DNA from: an uncultured Bacteroidales bacterium
GTDB lineage: Bacteria; Bacteroidota; Bacteroidia; Bacteroidales; WCHB1-69
NCBI GenBank assembly: GCA_946407715.1
Contig: CAMJPH010000013.1
Coordinates: 1-38,937 of the forward strand
Direction of reading: 5' to 3'
Length of the DNA: 38,937 bases
The notes beneath the pieces are model-generated. The model did not search any database. It was not told where the DNA came from and worked only from the letters and a program-made list of their open reading frames with translations. The stretch's first letter is position 1. Every line of letters starts with the position of its first letter. Positions 6,588 to 14,557 of this stretch are shown piece by piece. The position numbers were made by a program, and so were the translations under genes.

Positions 6588-7814
6588 ATGAAAAATTTTG
6601 TAATTCACACGTTAGGATGCAAGCTGAATTTCAGTGAATCGTCGGCCATTGCCGCCGAGCTGGAGAAGCGCGGATGGACACAAGGTGGTGTTCCCGAAAT
6701 CGTCATTGTGAACACATGTGCTGTGACAGGATCTGCCGAGAAGAAGACCCGCAATCTGGTTTCCAAGCTTCACCGCGAGAATCCGTTGGCGGCCATCATG
6801 CTCATCGGTTGCTACGGTGCCCTCAAGCCCGAGCTGCTTGAACGTTGGGCCGGTGTTGACAAGGTTTTCGGTAGCAGCAACAAGATGAGTGTGGTGGATT
6901 ACGTGGCAACTCGCGAGGTGAAACCGACCCCCAACTTTTTCGCCACCTATTCCATTCACGACCGCACCCGCTCGTTCCTTAAAATTCAGGATGGTTGCAA
7001 CACCCATTGTACCTATTGCACGGTGTGGATTGCCCGTGGGAAAAGCCGCAGCGACACCATTGAGGGCGTGCTGAAAAACATCAAGGAGATTGCCGATCAG
7101 GGTGTACACGAGGTTAACCTCACAGGAGTCAACATCGGAGACTTCGGACGCGGTACCAACGAAGACTTCACGAAACTCCTCAAGGCTATCGTCAAACAGA
7201 AGGCCATTGAGCGTGTACGTATTTCCTCCCTTGAACCCGAATTGCTCACTGACGACATCATCAAGTTGGTGGCCAAAAACGATATTCTGATGCCGCATTT
7301 CCACCTGCCGCTGCAGTCGGGTTGCGACCGTATCCTAAGCGAGATGCGCCGTCGCTACACCACTGCCCAATATGCCGAGAAAGTGCAGAAAATCAAAAAG
7401 TTGATGCCCGATTCCTGCGTCGCCTGCGATGTCATCACGGGATTCCCCGGAGAGACCGACGAGGAGTTCGAGGAAACCTACAACTTCCTTTCAGAACAGC
7501 CCATCAGCTATATGCATGTCTTCAGCTACTCGCGCCGTCCCCGAACCGCCGCCAACATCATGGAAAACCAGATTTCCGAAGAAGTAAAGGAGGAACGCAC
7601 CCAACGTCTCATAGCTCTTTCCAACGAGAAGAAACGCGCCTTCTACGAGCAGTGTGCCGGTCAGGAACGCCCTGTGCTGGTGGAATCCCAGGTGGTTGAC
7701 GATATGCTATCCGGCTTCACGGACAACTATATCCGTGTCCAAGTGCCTTACAATGAAGATATTATCAATACTATCCAAACTGTCACAGTAGATCCATGCC
7801 GCACCGTGTTATAA
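6588..7814 (+). CDS. mtaB: MtaB-type tRNA methylthiotransferase
   Basis: This radical SAM methylthiotransferase most likely converts t6A37 of tRNA to ms2t6A37. It has the two-cluster layout of the family. The N-terminal MTTase domain carries Cys11, Cys44 and Cys75 (TLGCKLN, NTCAV, IGCYG). The radical SAM domain carries Cys137, Cys141 and Cys144 (CNTHCTYC) followed by ARGKSRS. A short TRAM-like domain fills the last 60 residues. The TLGCKLNFSES opening and 408-residue length fit MtaB better than MiaB or RimO. The last 19 bases overlap the start of the M16 peptidase gene. A promoter lies at 6388-6418, about 165 bases upstream. Confidence 0.92.
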   Translation: MKNFVIHTLGCKLNFSESSAIAAELEKRGWTQGGVPEIVIVNTCAVTGSAEKKTRNLVSKLHRENPLAAIMLIGCYGALKPELLERWAGVDKVFGSSNKMSVVDYVATREVKPTPNFFATYSIHDRTRSFLKIQDGCNTHCTYCTVWIARGKSRSDTIEGVLKNIKEIADQGVHEVNLTGVNIGDFGRGTNEDFTKLLKAIVKQKAIERVRISSLEPELLTDDIIKLVAKNDILMPHFHLPLQSGCDRILSEMRRRYTTAQYAEKVQKIKKLMPDSCVACDVITGFPGETDEEFEETYNFLSEQPISYMHVFSYSRRPRTAANIMENQISEEVKEERTQRLIALSNEKKRAFYEQCAGQERPVLVESQVVDDMLSGFTDNYIRVQVPYNEDIINTIQTVTVDPCRTVL

Positions 7815-9028
7815 GACTGCGGAACGGTCTCAGGCTGCTGCACATCCCCACCGCGTCTCCCATTTCCCATTTCGGCATCCTCGTTGATGCCGGAACCCGC
7901 GACGAGCCCGGACAACATCCGGGGCTTGCGCATTTTGTGGAACATACTATCTTCAAAGGCACGGAGAAGCGCAACGCCTACCGAGTCATCAACCGTATGG
8001 AGAGCGTTGGCGGTGACCTCAACGCCAGTACCTCCAAAGAGGAGACCGATTTCTATGCTTCGTTTCTCTCCCCAGATTATCCCCGTGCCGTCGAACTCCT
8101 CGCAGACATCTTCTTCAATGCCACTTTCCTGAAAAAGGAGTTGGAAAAGGAGAAAACGGTTATTTTCGAGGAAATCAACTATTACAACGACAGCCCTTCG
8201 GAGTTGATTTTCGACGATTTTGAGTCGTTAGTGTTTCAAGGGCACGATATGGGCAAATCCATCCTCGGCACTAAGGAGAGTGTGCAAAATATTCATCGTG
8301 AGGATATTATGGCTTTTATTGCTGAGAATTACACGTTGGAAAACGTGGTGCTGGCCTCTGTTGGCAACATCAGCATGGAAAAATTGGTTCGCCTCTGTGA
8401 GAAACATTTCGGAAACGGAAGAATGAGGAGAGGCTGCCGCAAACGTGTGACTTTCCGCGACTATCGTCCGCAGACCCGCCGTGTGTGCAAGAGTACTTCG
8501 CAGACTAACGTGCTCACTGGTGCGCCTGCTTACGACATCCGCCATCCCAAGCGCATTCCATTTATGCTGCTCAACAACATATTGGGCGGCCAGGGGCAGA
8601 ACACGCGCCTTAACATGAGCGTGCGCGAGAAAAAGGGGCTGGCGTACACTGTTGAATCCTATTTCAACCCGTTTTCCGACTGCGGTCTCTTCTCGGTCTA
8701 TTTCGGCTGCGACGCCCACGAACTTGACCACTGCTTGGAATTGGTAAACAAAGAGTTGGAGAAACTCAAGCGGCAGAAGTTAGGCACATTGCAACTCTAT
8801 TACGCAAAAAAACAATACATTGGACAACTTGCGCTCGCACAGGAGAGCAAACTCAACGAACTGCTCGCCTCCGGGCATCTTGCCCTTTTCTACGATGAAG
8901 TGGGCAATATGGACGAGAATATCCAAACGTTGGAGAAAGTCACGGCGGAGGAACTCTGCGAGACTGCCAACGAGATTTTTGACCTCAACCGTTTTTCCAC
9001 CCTCATATTTGATCCCGAAGAAGAATGA
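7796..9028 (+). CDS. M16 family zinc metallopeptidase
   Basis: This 410-residue, single-module M16B (mitochondrial processing peptidase-like) protein has the inverted zinc motif HFVEH with His46, Glu49 and His50, and a third ligand Glu126 in FEEINYYND at the spacing expected for the family. The C-terminal half keeps the inactive homologous domain with the GGQGQNTRLNMSVREKKGLAY block, where the Arg/Tyr pair typical of M16 occurs. There is no signal peptide, so it should be cytoplasmic. It overlaps mtaB by 19 bases and recR by 4 (ATGA), so translation of the three genes is probably coupled. The substrate is unknown. Confidence 0.93.
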   Translation: MPHRVIRLRNGLRLLHIPTASPISHFGILVDAGTRDEPGQHPGLAHFVEHTIFKGTEKRNAYRVINRMESVGGDLNASTSKEETDFYASFLSPDYPRAVELLADIFFNATFLKKELEKEKTVIFEEINYYNDSPSELIFDDFESLVFQGHDMGKSILGTKESVQNIHREDIMAFIAENYTLENVVLASVGNISMEKLVRLCEKHFGNGRMRRGCRKRVTFRDYRPQTRRVCKSTSQTNVLTGAPAYDIRHPKRIPFMLLNNILGGQGQNTRLNMSVREKKGLAYTVESYFNPFSDCGLFSVYFGCDAHELDHCLELVNKELEKLKRQKLGTLQLYYAKKQYIGQLALAQESKLNELLASGHLALFYDEVGNMDENIQTLEKVTAEELCETANEIFDLNRFSTLIFDPEEE

Positions 9029-9654
9029 TTTCCCTGTATTCCCAAAATTTAGAAAACGCTGTTAATGAGATTTCGAAGCTGCCGGGTATCGGGAAACGGT
9101 CGGCACTACGGCTCGCACTGCATCTCATCAAGCAGGACGAGGCCAACGTGACGCTGCTCACCGACCGCATCAACAAGCTGAAGAGCGAAGTGGTCTTCTG
9201 CAAGCGTTGCTACAACATCTCCGACCACGAGATTTGCGACATCTGCGCCAATCCGAAACGTGACAGCGGGGTCATCTGCGTGGTGCAGGACATCCGCGAT
9301 GTCATCGCCATCGAGAACACTCACCAGTATCAGGGGGTATATCACGTTCTCGGCGGGGTCATCTCCCCGATGGACGGTATCGGCATCCAGCAGCTCACCA
9401 TTCAACAGCTTTTCGACCGTGTTGCGAATGAGCCGGTGAAGGAGGTCATCCTTGCGCTTCCTGCCACCGTGGAGGGTGACACCACAAACTTCTTCATCTA
9501 CAAGAACATTCAGAACAAAGTCCAGACCATCACCACCATTGCGCGCGGCATCGGTGTCGGCGAGGAGCTTGAATATGCCGACGAGGCGACGCTGGGCCGC
9601 TCGATTATGGCGCGGACGGAGTTTGAGAGGGCATACGGGCATAATGATGAATGA
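9025..9654 (+). CDS. recR: Recombination mediator RecR
   Basis: RecR works with RecO (and RecF) to load RecA at gaps. The 209-residue protein has a helix-hairpin-helix LPGIGKRSALRLALHL at 19-34, a four-cysteine zinc finger (Cys59, Cys62, Cys71, Cys74) and a Toprim domain starting VVQDIRDVIAIE near 95-106. The length fits the family. Its ATG overlaps the TGA of the M16 gene. The final codons and stop merge into a loose 7-bp array (9643-9670: AATGATG twice, CGATGAA, GAATGAA). It is the last gene of the mtaB operon. Confidence 0.96.
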   Translation: MISLYSQNLENAVNEISKLPGIGKRSALRLALHLIKQDEANVTLLTDRINKLKSEVVFCKRCYNISDHEICDICANPKRDSGVICVVQDIRDVIAIENTHQYQGVYHVLGGVISPMDGIGIQQLTIQQLFDRVANEPVKEVILALPATVEGDTTNFFIYKNIQNKVQTITTIARGIGVGEELEYADEATLGRSIMARTEFERAYGHNDE

Positions 9655-9805
9655 TGCGATGAAGAATGAAAAAACGAAAAACTTGTATATGTTGACATCC
9701 AATAACAAAAATCGCATTTTCGCAATTGCAAATTCTAAAATCTATTGAAAAAAAATGTTCACCAAACATAAGTCTTCAATCACTAATCTTTAAAATCCAA
9801 ACAAT

Positions 9806-10534
9806 ATGAAATACGCATTAATAACCGGAGGTTCCCGCGGCATCGGACGTGCCGTGGCCTTGCGCCTATCCCGTGATGGCATGCCTGTCATCGTCAATTA
9901 CGTGAGCAACGACACTGCCGCTGAAGAGACGAAACAAATGATTGAAAATCAAGGTGGTGTGTGCGAGCTGCTGAAGTTTGACATCGCCGATGCCCAGGCG
10001 GTGGAAACAGCTCTGGAAGGGTGGGAGAACGCCCATCCCGATGACTATATTGCTGTGTTGGTCAACAATGCCGGCACACGCCGCGACAATTTGATGATCA
10101 TGATGGGCGATGACGACTGGCATAGTGTCATTGACACGCCGCTGAACGGCTTCTTCTATATTACCCGCAGGGTGGTGAAGACGATGTTGCGCAAGCGTGA
10201 TGGGCGCATCGTCAACATGGCGTCGCTTTCCGGATTGAAGGGTGTTCCAGGCCAAACCAACTACAGTGCCGCGAAAGCTGCCATCATTGGCGCGACGAAA
10301 GCGTTGGCACAGGAGGTGGCCAAACGGAAAGTTACAGTCAACGCCGTGGCCCCCGGCTTCGTTGCCACCGACATGACGGCGGGTTTGGACGAGGCCACCC
10401 TCAGCAAGATGATACCGGCGCAACGGTTCGGCACCCCCGACGAGGTGGCCGCCGCCGTCGCCTTCCTCGCCTCCCCGGAAGCCTCGTACATCACCGGTCA
10501 GGTGCTTCAGGTGAACGGTGGACTTTATAGTTAA
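9806..10534 (+). CDS. FabG-like 3-oxoacyl-ACP reductase
   Basis: This is a 242-residue NAD(P)H-dependent short-chain dehydrogenase that should reduce 3-oxoacyl-ACP. It has the cofactor loop GGSRGIG at 8-14, NNAG at 87-90, and the catalytic Ser140/Ser142, Tyr153, Lys157 set in SLSGLKGVPGQTNYSAAK. The TRRDNLM stretch after NNAG and the NGGLYS ending resemble the FabG paralogue that sits in Bacteroidetes aryl-polyene/flexirubin-type pigment clusters more than the fatty-acid FabG. This comes from memory, not a search, and no other pigment gene is in the window. I see no clear promoter in the 150 bases upstream. A 7-bp array overlaps its stop codon. Confidence 0.9.
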   Translation: MKYALITGGSRGIGRAVALRLSRDGMPVIVNYVSNDTAAEETKQMIENQGGVCELLKFDIADAQAVETALEGWENAHPDDYIAVLVNNAGTRRDNLMIMMGDDDWHSVIDTPLNGFFYITRRVVKTMLRKRDGRIVNMASLSGLKGVPGQTNYSAAKAAIIGATKALAQEVAKRKVTVNAVAPGFVATDMTAGLDEATLSKMIPAQRFGTPDEVAAAVAFLASPEASYITGQVLQVNGGLYS

Positions 10535-10554
10535 TAGTTAGTAGTTGGCGGTTT
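10527..10554 (+). repeat. 7-bp array overlapping the fabG stop
   Basis: Units TATAGTT, AATAGTT, AGTAGTT and GGCGGTT run through the TAA at 10532-10534. The end, AGTAGTTGGCGGTTT, matches AGTAGTTGGAGGTTT at 38860-38874 after pepP except for one base, so the two arrays belong to one family. Confidence 0.65.
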
Positions 10555-10570
10555 CCGTAAATTCTGCGTT

Positions 10571-10602
10571 TTTGCGCTCAAACGGGAAAAATCCTATTTT
10601 TG
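10571..10602 (+). promoter_or_regulatory. Promoter of the GH20 hexosaminidase
   Basis: TTTG at 10571-10574, 20 bases, then TATTTTTG at 10595-10602 followed by CGGG. Both boxes match the Bacteroidetes consensus. The leader would be about 70 bases. Confidence 0.75.
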
Positions 10603-10681
10603 CGGGTTGTAAAAATCTGACGGTTTTGTAGGGATTTCCAACAAGGATGCGGATGCCGTCAAAAACGTAAAAATAGTGAAT

Positions 10682-13030
10682 ATGGGAAAGTTATACTCAA
10701 AAATTGGTGTCATTTTGTGGATGGTTTTGTGCTGTGGGTCGTTTGCAGGTTGCAAACAAAGGATTTCGGAAGCGGATTTTCAGGTGATACCGCTTCCAAA
10801 GCATATCGATTTGAACAAAGACACGCCGTTTGCGCTGACCAAAAACACCATCATTTACTACGATGAGGGTGACTCGCTACGGCGCGAGGCCGAGTTTTTG
10901 GTGGAATATCTGTCTGACATTATGGATATGGATTTCCAAATCAAACCAATTGAGGCTTCCATCCGTACAGGCGTTTTTCTACTGGTTGACAGCGCACACT
11001 GCGGTTCGGCGGAAGGTCATCCGGATGGATACCAGGTAGAGGTCACACCGGAGCGCATTGTGATCACGGGTTCGGATGCAGCGGGGGTCTTCTATGGAAT
11101 CCAGACATTGCGAAAGAGCATGCCTGTCGGCGAAAAGGTCGATGTGGTGCATTTCCCCGCCGGCAAGATTACGGATTACCCACAGTTCGCCTATCGAGGC
11201 ATGCACCTCGATGTCAGCCGCCACTTTATCCCGCTCGATTCCGTGAAACGCTATCTTGATATAATGGCGATGCACAATATCAACAAGTTCCATTTCCATC
11301 TTACGGATGATCAGGGTTGGCGCATGGAAATCAAGAAATATCCCGAGCTGACCAAAGTCGGGGCGTGGCGCGACGGCACCGTGGTGGGCCGCAACACCAA
11401 TCAGTACGACAGCGTGCGGCATGGCGGTTTCTACACGCAGGATGAGCTTCGTGACTTGGTGGCCTACGCCGCCGAACGCCATATCACGGTGATTCCTGAG
11501 ATTGATTTGCCCGGCCATACGCAAGCCGCACTGGCCACCTATCCGCAGTTCGGCTGTACGGGCGGTCCTTACGAGGTGTGGCAACGCTGGGGCGTGACGG
11601 ATGAGGTAATCTGCGCTGGTAATGAGGACGCCATGCGCTTTCTGGAGGATGTCCTCAACGAGGTGATGAACGTGTTCCCTTCAGACATTATCCACATCGG
11701 CGGCGATGAGTGTCCGAAGATCCGTTGGAAAGAGTGCCCGAAATGTCAGGCGAAGATCCAGCAACTCGGACTGCATGATGACGGACGTTTCTCGGCGGAG
11801 GATCATCTGCAGAGCTACGTGATGAACCGGATGGAGAGCGTGGTGAAGGCGCGCGGTCGCCGCATCATCGGCTGGGACGAGATTCTCGAAGGTAGCATCA
11901 GTCCGAGTACGATGATCATGAGCTGGCGCGGCACTTCCGGCGGTGTTGAGGCGGCCAAAAAAGGACACGATGTGGTGATGACTCCCGGCGACTACCTCTA
12001 TTTCAGTCAGGGACAGTCGCTTACGCCTGAGGATGAACCTGTCGCTGCCGACGGCTATTTGCCCGTTGAGCGTGTCTATTCGTTCAATCCGCTGCCGGAT
12101 GTGCTTTCCGAGAACCAAAAGAAGCACATCATCGGGGTGCAGGCCAACATTTGGGGTGAGTATGTCCACAGTTTTAAAGATGTGGAATACGATGCCTTGC
12201 CGCGTATGGCTGCCCTCGCCGAATTGCAATGGTGTTATTCTGAACAACGTAATTATCAGGATTTTATAAAACGTTGTTTCCGTATGGCCAAACTTTACGA
12301 TGTGTATCATTACAACTATGCGCATCATATTTTTGACCTGAAGGCGGAAGTGATTCCCAACCACGAAAAAGGTTGTATTGACATTGTGTTGTCCAAATTC
12401 GGGGAAGGCGAGATCCGCTATTCGCTCGACGGCAGTGATCCCGCCAAGGGCACGCTCTATTCTGACACCCTTGAGGTTCGGAAAAATACAGATTTTCGGG
12501 CGGTGCTGATTCGTCCCGACGGGCAGACTTCCGAGTACAAGACGCAGTTCCGGTTCACGAAGTCTTCGATGAAACCGGTGACGCTTGCGGAACCGCCACA
12601 CGAGAACTACGCCTATGCGGGCGCGCCAACGCTCATTGACGGTTTGCACGGCAACCAGAACTACCGCGCCGGCCGTTGGATCGGCTTCTGGGGCACGCCG
12701 TTAGAGGCCACCATCGACCTGCAGCAGCCCACGGAGATACAGCAGGTGACGTTTAACAGCCTCATTAACATTAACGACTGGATTTACAATCCGAAAGATT
12801 GTGAGGTCTTTGTTTCAGATGACGGCAAGAAATTCCGCAGAGTGGTGGAAGAGCACTACGGACTTGCGGATTGGGATCATATTAACAGCATTGAATCATA
12901 CAAGTTTTCCTTCGAGCCTGTGACCGCGCAATACGTTCGCGTGCGCATCATCGGCCATCAGCTTCCGAGCGGGCACACTGGATTCGGACATCCGGCCTGG
13001 CTTTTTGTGGATGAAATCGAGGTTGAATAG
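10682..13030 (+). CDS. GH20 beta-N-acetylhexosaminidase lipoprotein
   Basis: This exo-enzyme removes terminal GlcNAc or GalNAc from glycans, probably from the cell surface or periplasm. The 782-residue protein starts with a lipoprotein signal (FAGC, lipid Cys24). An N-terminal GH20b domain spans about 30-155. The GH20 barrel spans about 160-510, with HFHLTDDQGWRMEI near 201-214 and the catalytic HIGGDE, where Asp342 orients the substrate acetamido group and Glu343 is the general acid. After a CHB_HEX-type beta domain (SLDGSDPAKGTLY near 580) comes a discoidin/F5-8C-like domain at about 640-782 that may bind sugar. I chose the ATG at 10682 over the GTG two codons upstream. It has its own promoter. 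Confidence 0.95.
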   Translation: MGKLYSKIGVILWMVLCCGSFAGCKQRISEADFQVIPLPKHIDLNKDTPFALTKNTIIYYDEGDSLRREAEFLVEYLSDIMDMDFQIKPIEASIRTGVFLLVDSAHCGSAEGHPDGYQVEVTPERIVITGSDAAGVFYGIQTLRKSMPVGEKVDVVHFPAGKITDYPQFAYRGMHLDVSRHFIPLDSVKRYLDIMAMHNINKFHFHLTDDQGWRMEIKKYPELTKVGAWRDGTVVGRNTNQYDSVRHGGFYTQDELRDLVAYAAERHITVIPEIDLPGHTQAALATYPQFGCTGGPYEVWQRWGVTDEVICAGNEDAMRFLEDVLNEVMNVFPSDIIHIGGDECPKIRWKECPKCQAKIQQLGLHDDGRFSAEDHLQSYVMNRMESVVKARGRRIIGWDEILEGSISPSTMIMSWRGTSGGVEAAKKGHDVVMTPGDYLYFSQGQSLTPEDEPVAADGYLPVERVYSFNPLPDVLSENQKKHIIGVQANIWGEYVHSFKDVEYDALPRMAALAELQWCYSEQRNYQDFIKRCFRMAKLYDVYHYNYAHHIFDLKAEVIPNHEKGCIDIVLSKFGEGEIRYSLDGSDPAKGTLYSDTLEVRKNTDFRAVLIRPDGQTSEYKTQFRFTKSSMKPVTLAEPPHENYAYAGAPTLIDGLHGNQNYRAGRWIGFWGTPLEATIDLQQPTEIQQVTFNSLININDWIYNPKDCEVFVSDDGKKFRRVVEEHYGLADWDHINSIESYKFSFEPVTAQYVRVRIIGHQLPSGHTGFGHPAWLFVDEIEVE

Positions 13031-13077
13031 TTTGATATTAGTTAAATTATTGCAAATGTAAAAGTGTAAATCGCTGA

Positions 13078-13112
13078 TTGTCAAAAATAAATAAAAATTT
13101 TATTTTTGATAA
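13078..13112. terminator. AT-only inverted repeat after the hexosaminidase gene
   Basis: TCAAAAATAAA at 13081-13091 is the exact reverse complement of TTTATTTTTGA at 13099-13109, with a 7-base loop. The stem contains almost no GC, so it would be a weak terminator. It could also be an AT-rich upstream element for the promoter at 13133. Confidence 0.3.
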
Positions 13113-13132
13113 TAATTCAATCAAAATTTTTG

Positions 13133-13140
13133 TATTTTTG
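13133..13140 (+). promoter_or_regulatory. -7 element before the coiled-coil nuclease-like gene
   Basis: TATTTTTG followed by CAGCG matches the -7 box; there is no TTTG at the usual spacing. The predicted leader of about 130 bases contains a near-perfect 22-bp palindrome at 13222-13243 (CATATT, ATGCGCAT and AATATG with one T/G mismatch pair), a possible operator. Confidence 0.5.
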
Positions 13141-13280
13141 CAGCGTGAAAATACGATGGTTGTATGACGTGCATTGTATGGATGTGTCGCATACGCCAAG
13201 TGATTTTACGTCCACATGTCTCATATTTATGCGCATGAATATGTGATAAGAAGATAGGGAATAAACCAGACTAATTATTA

Positions 13281-14444
13281 ATGTTTAAACTAACCTGTAT
13301 GGAAACAGAAAATCAAATTGCAGAAATGGAGCTGCCACAGTTAAGGCAGATGGTGCAGGAGAGCACCCGGCGAATCGAGAAAAATGAACTGATGATCAAT
13401 GAGATGCGAATGAAAAGACGAGAGGAAGAACAAAAGCAGCGCGAACGCGAAACCTATTGGGATGTCGCCCGCGACGAGCACGACCGTGCCCATCGTGAAC
13501 ATGAGCGCGATATGTGCGAGCTGCGTAAAATTCTTCACGAACATTCCGTCAGCTTTGATGCAGCCATGAAGAGGTCTGAAGAGCAAAGGGAAAAATGGCA
13601 TCAGGAGTTTGATGAAAGTCTCAGAAAATCCCGAGAGGAGGACGAGGAAAGGCATCGTAAGTTTGAAGAGGATCTGAAGAAGTCCCAAGAGAAGGACGAG
13701 GAAAGGCATCGTAAGTTTGAAGAGGATCTGAAGAAGTCCCAGGAGAAGGACGAGGAAAGGCATCGTAAGTTTGAAGAGGATCTGAAGAAGTCCCAAGAGA
13801 AGGACGAGGAAAGGCATCGTAAATTCGATGAGGATTTGAAAAAATCCCGAGAAGATTTCGACAGGCGAATGAAGGAGTCTGACGAGTACTTCAAAAAACA
13901 GAGGGAGGAGGATGACAAAAAATTCAAAGCAAGGATGGACGAGTTAGACAAGAGTGTGAACAGAGCAACGGAGGCCGTTTCCAATCTCGCCAGACAGGTG
14001 TCCTCCGTCACAGGAAACATCGTGGAGGGTCTTCTCGGCCCCGCGTCCCGCAAGATGTTCATAGACGCAGGCTATCCAATCAGCCGGTGCTGCAAACGGG
14101 TGCAGATTGGTGACAAGGACACCCGGCAAACGGCGATGGAAATCGATGTGATGGAATATGGAGAGACCATGGTTATCGCAGTGGAGGTCAAAGCCGACTG
14201 TGAGAAAAAGGATATCAGGAAAATCCTTAAGAAGATGGCTCGGTTCAAGGAACTCTGCCCCGAACACGCGGACAAGGAAGTGCTGGCCGGTGTTGCCGCC
14301 GTGAATTTTGAGGAGGGGGCCTATGAACTGGCCAAGGAGAGCGGTCTGATCATCATCCATGTCAAGGAAGAGTCTGTTTTCGAGCTTGAACCCGAATTCA
14401 CCCTCGACCCTGTGCCAGACAAGCGTGTCCTGCGACGGTTCTGA
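13281..14444 (+). CDS. Coiled-coil protein with C-terminal PD-(D/E)XK-like domain (DUF3782-like)
   Basis: This 387-residue protein opens with METENQIAEMELPQLRQMVQ, then a highly charged helix to about residue 225. It contains 18-residue repeats (DEERHRKFEEDLKKSQEK type) encoded at 13641-13856. The C-terminal 150 residues carry EIDVM (Asp at 14145-14147), a short spacer and VEVKA (Glu at 14184-14186, Lys at 14190-14192), the D...ExK signature of PD-(D/E)XK nuclease folds. This layout matches DUF3782-type proteins common in Bacteroidetes and cyanobacteria; activity is unproven. The ATG at 13299 (METENQ) is a likely alternative start. There is no partner gene, so it is not part of an evident defence operon. 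Confidence 0.85.
   Translation: MFKLTCMETENQIAEMELPQLRQMVQESTRRIEKNELMINEMRMKRREEEQKQRERETYWDVARDEHDRAHREHERDMCELRKILHEHSVSFDAAMKRSEEQREKWHQEFDESLRKSREEDEERHRKFEEDLKKSQEKDEERHRKFEEDLKKSQEKDEERHRKFEEDLKKSQEKDEERHRKFDEDLKKSREDFDRRMKESDEYFKKQREEDDKKFKARMDELDKSVNRATEAVSNLARQVSSVTGNIVEGLLGPASRKMFIDAGYPISRCCKRVQIGDKDTRQTAMEIDVMEYGETMVIAVEVKADCEKKDIRKILKKMARFKELCPEHADKEVLAGVAAVNFEEGAYELAKESGLIIIHVKEESVFELEPEFTLDPVPDKRVLRRF
13641..13856 (+). repeat. 54-bp in-frame tandem repeat, four units
   Basis: Units start at 13641, 13695, 13749 and 13803. Units 1 and 3 are identical and unit 2 differs from them at one base; unit 4 has diverged. An older relative (EKWHQEFDESLRKSREE) lies just upstream. Each unit encodes 18 residues, which is five turns of an alpha helix, so copy number can change without breaking the helix. 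Confidence 0.92.
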
Positions 14445-14557
14445 AACATTAGTGATCAGGCGAAATAGCGATTAGTTAAAACCAAAATTCAAAAGCTAAC
14501 GGCCAAGAGTGTAACCTCCATCTCTTTTTTTCGTTATACAACATAAAATTGTGGTTT

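Noticed and set aside
13281..14444. Coiled-coil nuclease-like gene considered as part of a defence island
   Set aside because: It is flanked by a hexosaminidase and a T9SS surface protein, each with separate transcription signals; no methylase, helicase, toxin or integrase is nearby.
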